A program made the position numbers and the translations under genes. A DNA stretch of 64,000 nucleotides from Nymphaea colorata (lineage: Eukaryota; Streptophyta; Magnoliopsida; Nymphaeales; Nymphaeaceae): contig NC_045151.1 of the NCBI RefSeq assembly GCF_008831285.2, positions 1,979,544-2,043,543 on the forward strand. The letters run 5' to 3'. Shown here piece by piece: positions 10,839 through 21,835 of the stretch. The notes below the pieces were generated by a model. It was not told the origin of the DNA and searched no databases. It saw only the letters and a list, made by a program, of their open reading frames with translations. Position 1 is the stretch's first letter, and every line of letters starts with the position of its first letter.

Positions 10839-12259
10839 ATGATTGATGTTGACATGTTCGAAGATGACGATGAACGAGTGCTTTTCATCATTCGAATGGT
10901 TTTTGTGTTTGTCTTCTTTTAGTTAAAAGACCAACCATCATCTAGGAGGATTGTTCATCTATTTCGAGATGCTGGTACATCTTTTGTCCAACTTATGCTT
11001 CACGGTCATCCTAGAAATTGTTTGGACTTACTCCGTATGGAAGGGCATACATATATGAGACTGTGTAACATTCTAAGGGATAGAAATTTGTTGGAGGATG
11101 CTCGTGACATTACCGTAGAAGAACAAGTAGCTATATTGCTTTTGACAATTGGACATAATGAATGGAATCGTGCTGTTCAAAATACGTTTCAACATTCCGG
11201 ACAAACAATAAGTAAATATGTCAGCCTAGTGCTACGAGCGATATGTATACTGGGTAAGGATTACGTTCGGCGGCCCAATGATGAGATGATGCCAGCACAT
11301 ATTCGACATTCTAAACGATTCTTTCCATATTTTGAGGTAATTTCATCATCTTGAACTCAACATGACACATACAACAAGACAAACTACAACATGACTAACT
11401 AGTTGCCTTGTCATATAGAATTGTTTAGGAGCAATCGATGGCACACATATACCTGCATGGGTCCCAGCTTCAGATCAAGCAAGGTTTCGCAATAGAAAAG
11501 GTTTCGTTTCTCAAAACGTCATGGCTGTAGTCGGATTAGATACTAGATTCCACTACGTTTTGGCTGGATGGGAAGGAAGTGCAACAGACTCAAGAGTATT
11601 GTACAATGCACTAGATCATGAAACAGACCCATTTGTTGTCCCAAAAGGTACGTAGTTCCACCAACCAATTCACTCTTTTAAGAAGCATGTATCAATGTAG
11701 AATTAAATTTTGTTCAATTGTAGGGAAATTTTATCTGGCTGATGGGGGGTATCCAAACATTGTCGGCTTGCTTACACCTTATCGAGGACATCGTTATCAT
11801 TTGTCTGAGTTTAACACTCGGGGAGCACGCTCACCTAGAACAGAAGAAGAATTATTCAACCATAGGCATTCATCACTCCGAAATACAGTAGAAAGAACTT
11901 TTGGCATGTTGAAAGGTCGTTTTCCAATATTGAAAATGCAAGTTCAGTATCCATTCCAAAAACAAGCTCAAATCGTTCTTGCTACATGTGTATTGCACAA
12001 CTTCATAATTGAACACAATCCAAATGCCGAGCAATTTGATGATGAAGATGCACCTTCGACTGATAACTTTGTCTTAAGCGAACCTGAAATTGCAAGCCAA
12101 ACACATCAACGAGGAAGCAACAATGCTTTGAGAGCAGCTATATCATCTCAAATGTTTACAGATTATCAATTAAATAGTAAGTTTGTTTATAAATGTTGAC
12201 AACTTCTTCAGTTTGATTGTCTGACATTTGTTTTCTTTTCAACAGGACAACGAAGATGA
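10839..12259 (+). pseudogene. Harbinger DDE transposase (ORF2), one premature stop
   Basis: Exons are 10839-11336, 11419-11647, 11724-12176 and 12246-12259, all joined by GT-AG introns in phase. The N-terminal helical region (HTYMRLCNILRDRNLLED, ITVEEQVAILLLTIGHNEWN) leads into the DDE_Tnp_4 nuclease fold. Catalytic residues are visible as GAIDGTHIP (Asp), YLADGGYPN (Asp) and RNTVERTFGMLKGRF (Glu), so the triad is intact. The start at 10839 is the most upstream ATG in frame. A TAG at 10920-10922 interrupts the frame about 27 codons in; the ATG at 10995 lies downstream of it and would still give most of the protein. The last exon adds only RQRR before TGA at 12257-12259, which overlaps the ORF3 start. 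Confidence 0.85.
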
Positions 12260-12582
12260 TGCCCCGCCGAAAGTACTATGTGGTTTTCGAAGGGCGTGAG
12301 CGAGGCATATATGACAGCTGGGAGCGGTGCCAACCATTAGTCTATCGGTACAAGGGTGCCATCTTCAGATCGTTTGATTCTTTAGAAGTAGCAGAAAATC
12401 ACATGCTTGAGTATCTCCAAAACAAGTATGGTGTGCAAGTTCGTAGGTCTCCACTCATTGAAGATGTCATTGCAAAGGAAGATATAGAAGACACGAAGTT
12501 AGAAGAACGAAAATGCAGCCACAAATGTTGGATTACTTGTTTTGTGATTACATGTTTTCTTTGTTGGATATGTACTCATTAA
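12256..12582 (+). CDS. Harbinger ORF3, viroplasmin/RNase H1 N-terminal-like domain protein
   Basis: A 108-residue open frame starts with ATGATG, and its first codon overlaps the transposase TGA (ATGA arrangement). Residues about 5-50 (KYYVVFEGRERGIYDSWERC, then YKGAIFRSFDSLEVAE) fit the Cauli_VI / RNase H1 N-terminal fold, a small module that binds RNA/DNA hybrids in cellular RNase H1. No RNase H catalytic domain follows. Instead there is an acidic linker and a C-terminal Cys-rich hydrophobic stretch (CWITCFVITCFLCWIC) that could be a membrane anchor. The frame has no stop and lies inside the transposon between the transposase and the 3' end. It is not in frame with the transposase under the predicted splicing. 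Its role, if any, in transposition is unknown. It may be a captured host exon. Confidence 0.65.
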   Translation: MMPRRKYYVVFEGRERGIYDSWERCQPLVYRYKGAIFRSFDSLEVAENHMLEYLQNKYGVQVRRSPLIEDVIAKEDIEDTKLEERKCSHKCWITCFVITCFLCWICTH

Positions 12583-12599
12583 ACTTTTTTTTTTCTTCT

Positions 12600-13212
12600 T
12601 AGTAGAAAATACACTCTTTTGTGGATTCGTAGTCATGTAACTTTTGTGGAGATGTACTTTAATGGATAAAACTTCGTTATGCTTTTAAAGTTCATTTCGT
12701 CAACATTTTTTGTTTAATGCTTTTGGAAACAAATATATAACTTTTGCTGTTGTAGATGCTCTCAAGAAGGTGCTTTCTGTTGTAATGTGTTGTTGGATAT
12801 TTCTTTTTGCTTTTTGTTACATATATCATGTGAATGGTCGTCTCTTTAATGAACTGGTTGTATGGTGATTTGTTTTGGGATGATTCATGAATAAATATAT
12901 GGGTTCTGCAGTCCATTTTTTGTTTGTTGGTTTTGGCTTGGTGGTGGTTCAATGAGGTGATGATCTTTCTCGTTTGGTGGTGCATCATTTTCCAGGTTAA
13001 ATTTTTCCTGTGCATCAAATAGGGTTAAATTTACCACGTTAAATTTTTCATGTTCATCAAACAGGGTTAAATTTACCACGTTAAATTTCACCCGACAATC
13101 AAACAGGGCCTCGTTTTGGAAGAGGGTGAAATTTCATCCACTAAATTTTTCTAGAAAAATTTACCATGGTAAAATTACCGCGTTAAATTTCACCCGCCCA
13201 TCAAACGGGCCC
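12600..13212. repeat. Harbinger 3' subterminal repeats and right inverted end
   Basis: From about 12990 to 13212 the motif CATCAAACAGGGTTAAATTT with ACCACGTTAAATTT recurs several times, ending in the inverted terminal repeat CGCCCATCAAACGGGCCC. An inner near-copy of the terminus lies at about 13098-13109 (AATCAAACAGGGCC). TTA at 13213-13215 is the target duplication. Confidence 0.8.
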
Positions 13213-13215
13213 TTA

Positions 13216-16130
13216 TGCTCCCCGTCTCACTAAAGATCTTATCCTTGTTAGTAAATTGACTAATGATTTCCCATATGGTTTTGAATTCACATCTGGCCGA
13301 TGCGTATTAAAGGACATTAAGATGGGCAGAATGATGGCCACAGGGACTGAACAAGATGGTCTCTATGCAGTACACAAAGACAACCATCACAAAGCCTTCT
13401 TTTCGTCTCATTTTCGGCGGGTGATTGAAGAATCTTAGCATGCACATTTGGGGCATCAAAATCTAGTGTTCTTTCCTTTTTAAGAAACAACAAATATATT
13501 GATGTTCTGTCTTATGGTTCCTTTCCAGTTTGTACAAGTTGTCAAATGGGAAAATCCTGCAAACTTTCATTTGTTGAGAAAGATGATATTTTTGTTTTTC
13601 AGCCACTGGAGAAAATTCATAGCTATCTATGGGGACCAGCACCGATTCAATCTCGAAAACAGTATCAATTTTTTGTCATCTTTGTTGATCACAACAGTCG
13701 ATTCACATGGTTTTATCCACTAAGACATAAATCTGACTTTTTTTTATGCTTTTGTTCATTTTTATAAAATGGTTGAACGTCAATTTGACGGGAAAATAAA
13801 AGTTTTCCAAAGTGATGGTGGAGATGAATATAGTAGCTCATGTTTCATATCATATCTTGACAATCTTGGAATCAAATGTCAATACTCTTGCCCCAAAACA
13901 CATGAGCAAAATGGGAAAGCTGAGCGCAAACATCATTCTATTATGGAATTGGGATTAACAATGCTCTTCCATTCAAATGCGCCAAAGCGATTTTGGACTG
14001 ATGCTTTCTCAGTAGTTATTTTTCTCATAAACAGGCTTCCTACCTCGACGTTGTCTATGAAGTCACCTTTCTCTATACTATTTAACAGGACTCCAGATCA
14101 TTCCAGCATATGCATTTTTGGCAGTAGGTGCTTCCCTTACTTAAAAGGATATGCTCGCAACAAATTTGATCCAAAATTAGTTCCATGTATGTTTATTGGA
14201 TACAATATTCTTCATAAAGGCTACAAGTGTTTTGACCCCAATTTCAGATGTCTTTATATTTCAAGGCACATCATTTTTTATGAAAATTCTTTTTTCATTC
14301 AAGGATCCATCCTTACTTTATAAAGATGGCATCATGGAAAGTGATTTCACATCCTTTACCGATATTGAAATCTCGTTATCAAATCACCTCGAATCTGGGT
14401 CCAGTTCTACTCCAGACCCACGTCTAAATGTTTATGAAGATATCCAAAGTGACGAGATTCAAAATCATCAAGACGAGCTCCAAAGTTGATCCTTTGATGC
14501 AAATACTACTCAAGATAACCCGGTGTTGTCCGATCATCCATTGCCTTCACTAGGTTCAAACGAGGTCATCACCAACATTCCATCAACCTCTATGGGAACC
14601 CAAACTATTGGTCACTAGAGCTATGGCAGGGATTCACAAACCCAATCACAAATACGCCAACATCCACACTCTTTATTTTAGTATTCCTAAAGAACCCAAA
14701 AGTATACAACAAGATCTAAAACATGATGGATGGAAAGCAGCCATGGAAGAAGAGATGAGTGCACTACGCTCCAATAACACGTGGGGCTTGTTCCAAGAGA
14801 ACCTTACATGAACATAGTTGGATCAAAATGGGCTTGCAAAACCAAATTGAAAGCTGACGGTAGTCTTGATCGATTAAAAGCAAGATTGGTCACCTGGGGT
14901 TTTACTCAAGTAGAAGGAATCGACTACCAAGAAACCTTCTCTCCCGTCATTCGACCAACTACCATATGACTTGTGCTTTCCATTGCCACCATGTTCCATT
15001 AGGGCATTAAACAATTAGACATTAAAAATGTCTTTCTTCATGGATCTCTTCATGAAACTATTTATATGTCTCAACCACCAGGATTTGAAGATCCTCTCCT
15101 GCCAGACCATGTTTGTCGTCTTCAAAAGGCATTATATGGACTCAAGCAAGCGTCCAGAGCATGGGTTCAGTAGTTAAGTGATTTTCTTTTCACTTATGGT
15201 TTTCAGAGCTACTATTCATATCCATCTATGTTCACATTCCAAGAGAATAACCATTGCCTTGTTCTCTTAATCTAAGTTGATGACATGATTCTTACGGGCA
15301 GCTCCTCCAGCTTCATTTAGAAATTTATATCTAAACTTGAAAAGGAGTTTCCGATAAAACACATGGTGTAGCTGAGTTATTTTCTTGGGATCGAAGTTTT
15401 ATATAATTGCACTGGTCTTTTTCTTAATCAAGCAAAGTATGCTCAAAACATTTTAGAACGAGCTAAGATGTTGGATTGCAAACCAATGAATACTCATATG
15501 GCTGCCAAACTGGATCTTCTAGACACTTCACCGTTTCCAGACCTAACTTTCTATCGCACTATAGTTAGGGCTTTGCAGTACCTAACTATCACTAGACCAG
15601 AAATATTTTTCTCTGTGAATTTCATCAGCCAATTTATGGAAAGTCCAACCCAAGCTCATTTTACAATTGCCAAACGTATCCTCCGATGCATCAAAGGGAC
15701 TATTGATTATGACATTCAAATTCTTTCTCAAAGCACTTTAGATTTGTATGCCTTCTCTGATGCTTATTGGGTTGGATGTCATCTCACCAGAAGAACCACG
15801 ACATGGTACTACACTTATCTAGGAGCTAATTGCATTTCATGGAGTGCCAAGAAACAATCCACCATTGTACGGTCCAACGTCGAGGCAGATTATCGCTCCA
15901 TGGCTGCTACCGCTGCCGAATTAATTTGGCTCCTACAGATTCTTCGGGATACTGGCATAAAAATCACTACAACACCTATTTTACATTGTGACAACATCAG
16001 CGCTCTTTATCTAGCAAAAAATCCTGTTTTTCACAATCGATCGAAGCATATTCAAATTGATTATATTCAAATTGATTATCATTATGTGCGAGAGTAGATA
16101 CATCAACTTTCATTACCAAATTGTTGACAT
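13216..16130 (+). pseudogene. Copia integrase, reverse transcriptase and RNase H, broken
   Basis: The protease/integrase frame resumes at 13216. Integrase shows a decayed zinc region (HAHLGHQN after a TAG at 13436-13438), FVIFVDHNSRFTWFY, FQSDGGDEY and HEQNGKAERKH, i.e. the DDE core, with open frame 13769-14323. Reverse transcriptase follows at about 14730-15480 ([30 protein letters not shown]). The YVDD active site reads stop-VDD because TAA replaces Tyr at 15273-15275. RNase H lies at about 15720-15900 (AFSDAYWVGC, EADYRSMAATAAELIW), where the usual EAEYR Glu is Asp. Several frameshifts and stops separate the pieces, so no polyprotein can be made. Confidence 0.88.
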
Positions 16131-16202
16131 ATTCACAAAAGCCTTGGGGAAAGTTCATTTTTTTGGATTACATGACAAACTCAACGTCATCAGCCAGTCT
16201 CG

Positions 16203-16212
16203 TTTTAGGGGG
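16203..16212 (+). other. Copia polypurine tract
   Basis: TTTTAGGGGG directly upstream of the 3' LTR, in the position of the plus-strand priming polypurine tract. Confidence 0.7.
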
Positions 16213-16214
16213 CA

Positions 16215-16848
16215 TATTAAAGAAGAACATTCGAATTCTTCCATGCTGGCTAACGCTTGACAGTTGTGGCAAGCTACATTCAAATGTCTCCAGTCAATCC
16301 AAGATGGCTAACAACAATCATGGAAAATCAAACAACAATGGAAAGTTTCTTTTGAATTCAAACGACTACAACAAATCCAACGCATTCAGCAATGATAGCA
16401 ATGGGAAGATCTTGAATTCAAACGAAACGCCCAAATCCAACGTATTCAGCAATGACAGATTAGGAAAGATCTTGAACAACAAATCCAACACTCTCAGCAA
16501 TGACGACAATGGGAAGACTGATTCAAATTCAAACGATCAGAGGACTCGCGCCATTCATGAACGTCAAAATCCAGCGCATGGTCTTCAACCTAAAACGGTA
16601 GGAGGAGAAAACAAAAAGGAAAGGTACAAATTGTATCTTAATTGAACAAAATCCTCCAACGTTCATTTGATGTCTTCAGAAGTTACAAACTGTTGTTTAT
16701 AATGTAATGATACTCATGAAACCAAATGAGGAAAAAACAGCAAGAGCAATTTTCTGACCGTGGACGTAGGTTCCTTCGAACCTAACCACTCAACTTTGTT
16801 TTCTCATTTCTTTCTCTCTCCTCTTCTTGCCTTCTACTTTCTTCTTTA
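16215..16848 (+). repeat. 3' LTR of the Copia element
   Basis: Begins TATTAAAGAAGAAC and ends CTTCTTTA, matching 5802-6451 along its length with scattered substitutions and short indels. The Asn/Ser-rich frame is open here too (homologous part from about 16302 to 16645). Confidence 0.88.
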
Positions 16849-17869
16849 AGGCATGCCTTGACAAACCCCAAAATTTCAAATCCAAATTCTATGGAAATCT
16901 TTTATAAGCACCTTTTTTTTGTGGGGAAATTAATAAGGTGAGTGATCATCCTGTATTCTTCTTTACCTGAAATTTTCTAGAATTCATAATTTATAGAAAC
17001 ACGATGAATTTTTCACAAACAAAAAAAAATACTAACAAAATTTTACTTACAGCATCTCCCAGATGTCAAAAAATGAATCGATCTATTACAAAAATCAAAT
17101 GCACTCCAGAATTAATCTACAAAACTGGTAGAATAGAGGTCGAATAGAAACATAGCAATGTATATTTTTAACCACTAACTATCCACATTTTGGTTGAGAT
17201 CTTTGTTCCCGAGAAAGCTGGAGATGTTATGCTTCCAGCTCGCAAATGGAACTATGAATTTTAACCAAATTCTTCAAGTCTAGAAAGGGATTCAAATCTT
17301 TTGCTTCAAAGATATAAGGAATATTATATATATCATGGCTTTGTAAACTTTGCATCTTCAAATTTATGAATCTCAAGCAAACCCCTCCTCCCATCTTTTC
17401 TTTGGAAGGTTCCTCTTTAAAAAACCGTCCGTTTTATTTATATTTTAGATATTTATTGGAATGTGTCCAACTGTTCTTCCTTTATCTGTTAATTAATTGA
17501 CATTAAAAAATAGGTGTCTAACATTATTATTTTATGTTGCACCATGAAGACTGCAATATGATGTACATCCAATACAGAAAGAGATGGAGAGGGGGGAGTG
17601 CAGAGCAGGGATGGTTAGGTTGGTTACAGTTATGTGATTGTGGGCAGATGACATTTTTGGAGCCATATTAAGTACCCTTCAAGCACTAGGTTAAAGTATG
17701 TTTGGTTTCATTTTTTTCTTATAAATAACTTAAATGAATTAATCGAAACATTGATAGTTCATTTAAATTGAAAAACTAAAACTCCCCTTGGTTCTTTCAA
17801 AAAAATTCATCGGTCAGGCTTCAAAAGCAGGAACTCCAGCCGATCAACATCTCCACTCAAACACGTGAG
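16849..17869. other. Intergenic, no gene seen
   Basis: AT-rich sequence between the Copia 3' LTR and the HyPRP 3' flank, with no supported gene or clear transposon terminus. Confidence 0.6.
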
Positions 17870-18325
17870 TTTGAGACGATGCCAATCTCTTAAATGTTCT
17901 TCCTAAAGCGAGTAGATATGTTAACTAAACTTCCCATTGTATCTTCCAAAACCCAATTAGAATAGCCAAAAGCCAATTACTATATTGTGGAATACATAAC
18001 AAGTACATACCACCATGCAATAGATGAATACTAACGCATATATGGGAATCATATTGCCCACAATCAAGTCATGAGCAAAAGAAACCAAAGAAAAAACACC
18101 CGTGCATGAACATGCACTTATTTAATTTGGATCACCACAAAAGCTAGCATCGATGAGACCGGCGCTAGCTGAAGCATAATATAGGTAACGATGGAGGTCA
18201 TGAAGAAGGAGATCAGGTGCCGTCTACTGGCAGCTGTAGCCCTCGGGGATTTTACGATCGCAGGCCTTGGCGAGCAAGTTGAGCTTGACGTCAAGGCCGA
18301 CGTTGATGCCCAAGACGTCTGCCTT
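17870..18325. repeat. Right copy of the duplicated HyPRP 3' region
   Basis: Partner of 5079-5510 in the same orientation. It contains the 3' flank and the last codons of the intact HyPRP gene. The Copia element lies between the two copies. Confidence 0.75.
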
Positions 18326-18625
18326 GACTGCGTTGCAGAGGCAAGCAGCAGCTTCGAGATCGGCCAAGCCCTTTACCAGAGGGCAGCAGTGAGACCCACT
18401 CGAATGGTGGCTGACCACCAGATGCAGCATTCCATCCAGCAAGTCGATGCAGGCGCCAAGCTTCAGGGGATCAACTGGACATTGTCCAGAAGAAGCTATG
18501 ATCTGGTCGGTATTGACCAGGGCCTTTGGTGCCTTGTTTGTATCACAGTAAGAGCAGGCAGCGGCAGACTGGATGAGGAACAGCGCCACCAAGAGGCAAG
18601 AGATATTGAACACCTTAGATGCCAT
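18224..18625 (-). CDS. Hydrophobic-seed / HyPRP eight-cysteine protein (14 kDa proline-rich protein type)
   Basis: An intronless 133-residue protein. Residues 1-24 (MASKVFNISCLLVALFLIQS...) are a signal peptide. A short linker (CSYCDTNKAPKAL) replaces the long proline-rich region seen in many relatives. Residues about 49-132 form the eight-cysteine motif: CPVDPLKLGAC, HCCPL, CLC, then single Cys in KACDRK and at the penultimate position. This is the Hydrophob_seed family (DC2.15/14 kDa proline-rich type), related to lipid-transfer proteins, secreted to the cell wall; exact ligands are unsettled. The start was chosen at 18625 because it gives the signal peptide and family length; the frame remains open upstream to 18838 by chance. 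A TATA element lies about 145 bp upstream. A truncated copy lies at 5389-5508. Confidence 0.93.
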   Translation of the reverse strand: MASKVFNISCLLVALFLIQSAAACSYCDTNKAPKALVNTDQIIASSGQCPVDPLKLGACIDLLDGMLHLVVSHHSSGSHCCPLVKGLADLEAAACLCNAVKADVLGINVGLDVKLNLLAKACDRKIPEGYSCQ

Positions 18626-18768
18626 GTCAAGATCTCCTGGTCCGCCCTCTCGAAGGATCGAGCAGTAGAAAGTGAAGAGAAAGATGATCAAGAGGTAAAG
18701 AGAGCTCGGATACCAATTTGCTGTCGCTCTTGTGGCTTGGTGAGTCTGGATGCTCACTTCATCGGCGT

Positions 18769-18775
18769 TTATATA
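18769..18775 (-). promoter_or_regulatory. TATA box of the HyPRP gene
   Basis: On the minus strand the sequence reads GTCTATATAAACGCC, a strong plant TATA element. It lies about 145 bp upstream of the ATG, implying a leader of roughly 110 nt. Confidence 0.65.
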
Positions 18776-18955
18776 GACACGGAAGTGAAAAGGTTTGGTT
18801 GGATGCAACTTAAATGTGTAGAATAACTGCGTCGCCATGTGATATCGACATTTTTTTCAACCACCATTGGCATCTTTAGTGGAGAAATAGCCACACCCAT
18901 TTGGCAGTATACATGTTCATTACCCTGTCATATTAATGCACCTTTTATATCAAAC

Positions 18956-19640
<685 letters not shown>

Positions 19641-19802
19641 CGGGGGCGGAGCCAGTTTTTATGAGGGAGGCCGAATTAAAGTTTTAAAATTTTGACACGG
19701 GCCAAAATATCATTTTTCAAAATTTTGAACATGTAATTTTTTTTTAAAAAAAAAATTGGGGTAGGCCCAGGCCCATGCAGGGCCCCCTTGGCTCCGCCCC
19801 TG
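19641..19802. mobile_element. hAT-like miniature element
   Basis: Ends are CGGGGGCGGAGCCA and, inverted, CAGGGGCGGAGCCA, an inverted pair close to the CAGGGGC ends of hAT elements. The 162-bp interior is AT-rich without coding sequence. The 8 flanking bases do not match well, so the target duplication is lost or the edges are slightly off. Confidence 0.6.
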
Positions 19803-21821
19803 GTTGGTAGTAGTGAAGAGAACAAAGGAGGTAGCAACCTGATCCTTTGTCCACTTCCAAATTATTTGTTAGTAATGGAGTAAGTTCATAATTTGTGGTT
19901 TTCTGCCAGCACTTTCAACAAGAGTGAATGAATTTTTATAGTCCTTAATTACCTTCCTAATTATGTATACATCTGTTTGCTAGCCATCTCCAATAAACTA
20001 CTGGGTGTTTGGGAGAATTTAGCAACACAAACCCAAGAGGAAAGAAGTCAAGTTTTTCTGGTAAAAGATTGTCTATTGCCCTTTGGAAGGAGGGCCTGAA
20101 TGGCCTTTAATGGCGTACCAAGATAGATGTGCACTTCAGTTTCTTAGACGCAAAGATCACCATTTGTTCTCTTTATGGGTCTTCTACAGAAATTGTGATG
20201 GGATCAAGCTGGGTTATAGAGTGAAAATGAAGGTGGAAAAATTGAATTGGGGAGTAGTTTTGTCATTAACATCGGTTTTTAAACAGTAGAATTATCCACC
20301 GTTTTTCCACTGTGACCTTTTTATGTGCAGATGATCAATAAAGAATTTCATTAGGATTTTCCTGGTAAGATTTAAGATTGTGCCTACGAAATAGGCTACT
20401 CGGCCCTTAAAAGAAGTCGTGATCTTAAGATTTCAATCTGAATTCAGACTAAAATATAAATGAAGAGAAGTCTGTACCATATCTTAATCCAATTCTTAAA
20501 TTCACATGCATTAATCGAAATTAATTTGAATCCTACTTTTAAATTCTTACTCTCGAATCACTTTTAAAGTCATGCATTATGACATGTTAACAACCGATTT
20601 CAAAAATGTTTGGATAGAATTTTTTTAACAATATTAACCAGAATCCACATCAATAATTATTAAAAATTGAATCCATATTTGAAGCCCATCAACCGTCATT
20701 TCTAAAATCTAAATCTGATCCAATTCTTAAGCTCAACTTGGATGGTATATAGCACGAGATCAATTTTGTGTAAATTACTGGAATTAATTCTATCTTTGAG
20801 GATTCGATGATCGGATTTGATCTTCATAAATCATGTGAGTAGTCCTTGTGAAGTGGAGCTATTTAATTTTATCCTGTTATATCTCTTCCATTTGTTTTGT
20901 TGTTCTTTTCATTACGCGGATTGAACTAATATTTTTCCTAAAAAGAGCCTGCAGATGTCCCTTTAGCTGCTAGTTTGCCGTCACATTATGACAAGTCGAC
21001 GTGTAATTCTGCATAACTATGCTTGTATTTTCATGCAAAATTTGCAGCCTGCTGACTAGTTTCTTGAGGGAAATATGAGAAGCAAATTATTATTTTTGCT
21101 GGGTAGTGACAAAATATCTTAATTTGCAGATCTTGCATTCTATTTATGCTCAAATGCATTTCGCCAGGGCAGATTGATCAATCAAACAGAGATTCAGCAG
21201 CTAAAAGACAGATTGATTATTTGGGATCCTTCCTCTCTTTAAAGGGAACAAATAGAGATAGAATCAGACGATTTCCGAAATACCCTTCTGGATATTCCTC
21301 AATGTCTCGGTTATTCACTAAATGTAGATGAATAAGTTTCCAAAAAAGTTGAAGAATTTCTTGGGAATCTTACAAAATCAATTCGTTCTTTTTTCTCTAG
21401 CAGATGGTCAAAACTTCATCTGTTCAGAGAGGTTGCTAGAGATCAGAAATTGTTAAAGAAACAATCAGATCTTATGTACTCAATTTACTTCCATGCTCTT
21501 TAGTTCCAAGAGTAATATGGATGAAAGAATTGCTACCTATCTATACTGAGGGCAACTTGTACGTTATGGGACAAATCGAGTTGCAAGTATGCACCAAAAG
21601 GGAGCTGGGGGTATTTCTGAATTTTTTTCATAAAATAATGGACATTTTAAACTTTTTAAATTTTTTTATATTTTTTAATCTTTTTAAAAAGTTTCTTTTT
21701 TATCTTAATAAAATGCACAATTTTTTCGGTACAAGGGTGTGCACATAACCAGCTTCGGTTATGAAAAGGTATGATGCAACCACCTCTCCATAACACATAA
21801 CTTGGTCGGCCTATACTCATG
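19803..21821. other. Intergenic, no gene seen
   Basis: Only short open frames without domain matches. At 20640-20760 there are GATCCAAT/GATCTGAT-type words shared with other intergenic sites in the window. Confidence 0.55.
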
Positions 21822-21835
21822 ATTTTATCAATACG

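Larger units (their letters stand above)
7623..13212 (+). mobile_element. PIF/Harbinger DNA transposon nested in the Copia pol gene
   Basis: The ends are inverted: GGCCCCGTTTGATGGGCG at 7623 and, read inward from 13212, GGGCCCGTTTGATGGGCG. They are bounded by a TTA target duplication (7620-7622 and 13213-13215), the PIF/Harbinger signature. The 5,590-bp element carries, all on the plus strand, a Myb/SANT-like ORF1 (9608-10591), a DDE transposase ORF2 (10839-12259) and an extra ORF3 (12256-12582). About 1.8 kb of non-coding 5' sequence contains internal duplications, and the 3' end has repeated CATCAAACAGGGTTAAATTT motifs. Removing the element and one TTA brings the Copia frame back together across the junction, so the insertion postdates Copia. 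Confidence 0.95.
5802..16848 (+). mobile_element. Ty1/Copia LTR retrotransposon, decayed and interrupted
   Basis: The element has two related LTRs (5802-6451 and 16215-16848), a TGGTATCAGAGC primer-binding site complementary to initiator Met-tRNA directly after the 5' LTR, and an AGGGGG polypurine tract directly before the 3' LTR. Between them lie gag, protease, integrase, reverse transcriptase and RNase H in Copia order. A PIF/Harbinger transposon occupies 7623-13212, so the Copia sequence itself is about 5.5 kb. Stops and frameshifts in every domain mark it as dead. The LTRs start TATT rather than TG, and flanking bases (AGGTT versus AGGCA) do not give a clean 5-bp target duplication. Confidence 0.93.

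Noticed and set aside
12177-12256. Spliced fusion of the transposase to ORF3
   Set aside because: With the visible GT-AG sites the joined frame hits TGA at 12257-12259 and ORF3 is in another frame; a fusion would need an unseen splice site or a small indel.
18191-18826. 211-codon plus frame antisense to the HyPRP gene
   Set aside because: It is the shadow of the minus-strand gene, which has a signal peptide, the full eight-cysteine motif and a TATA box.
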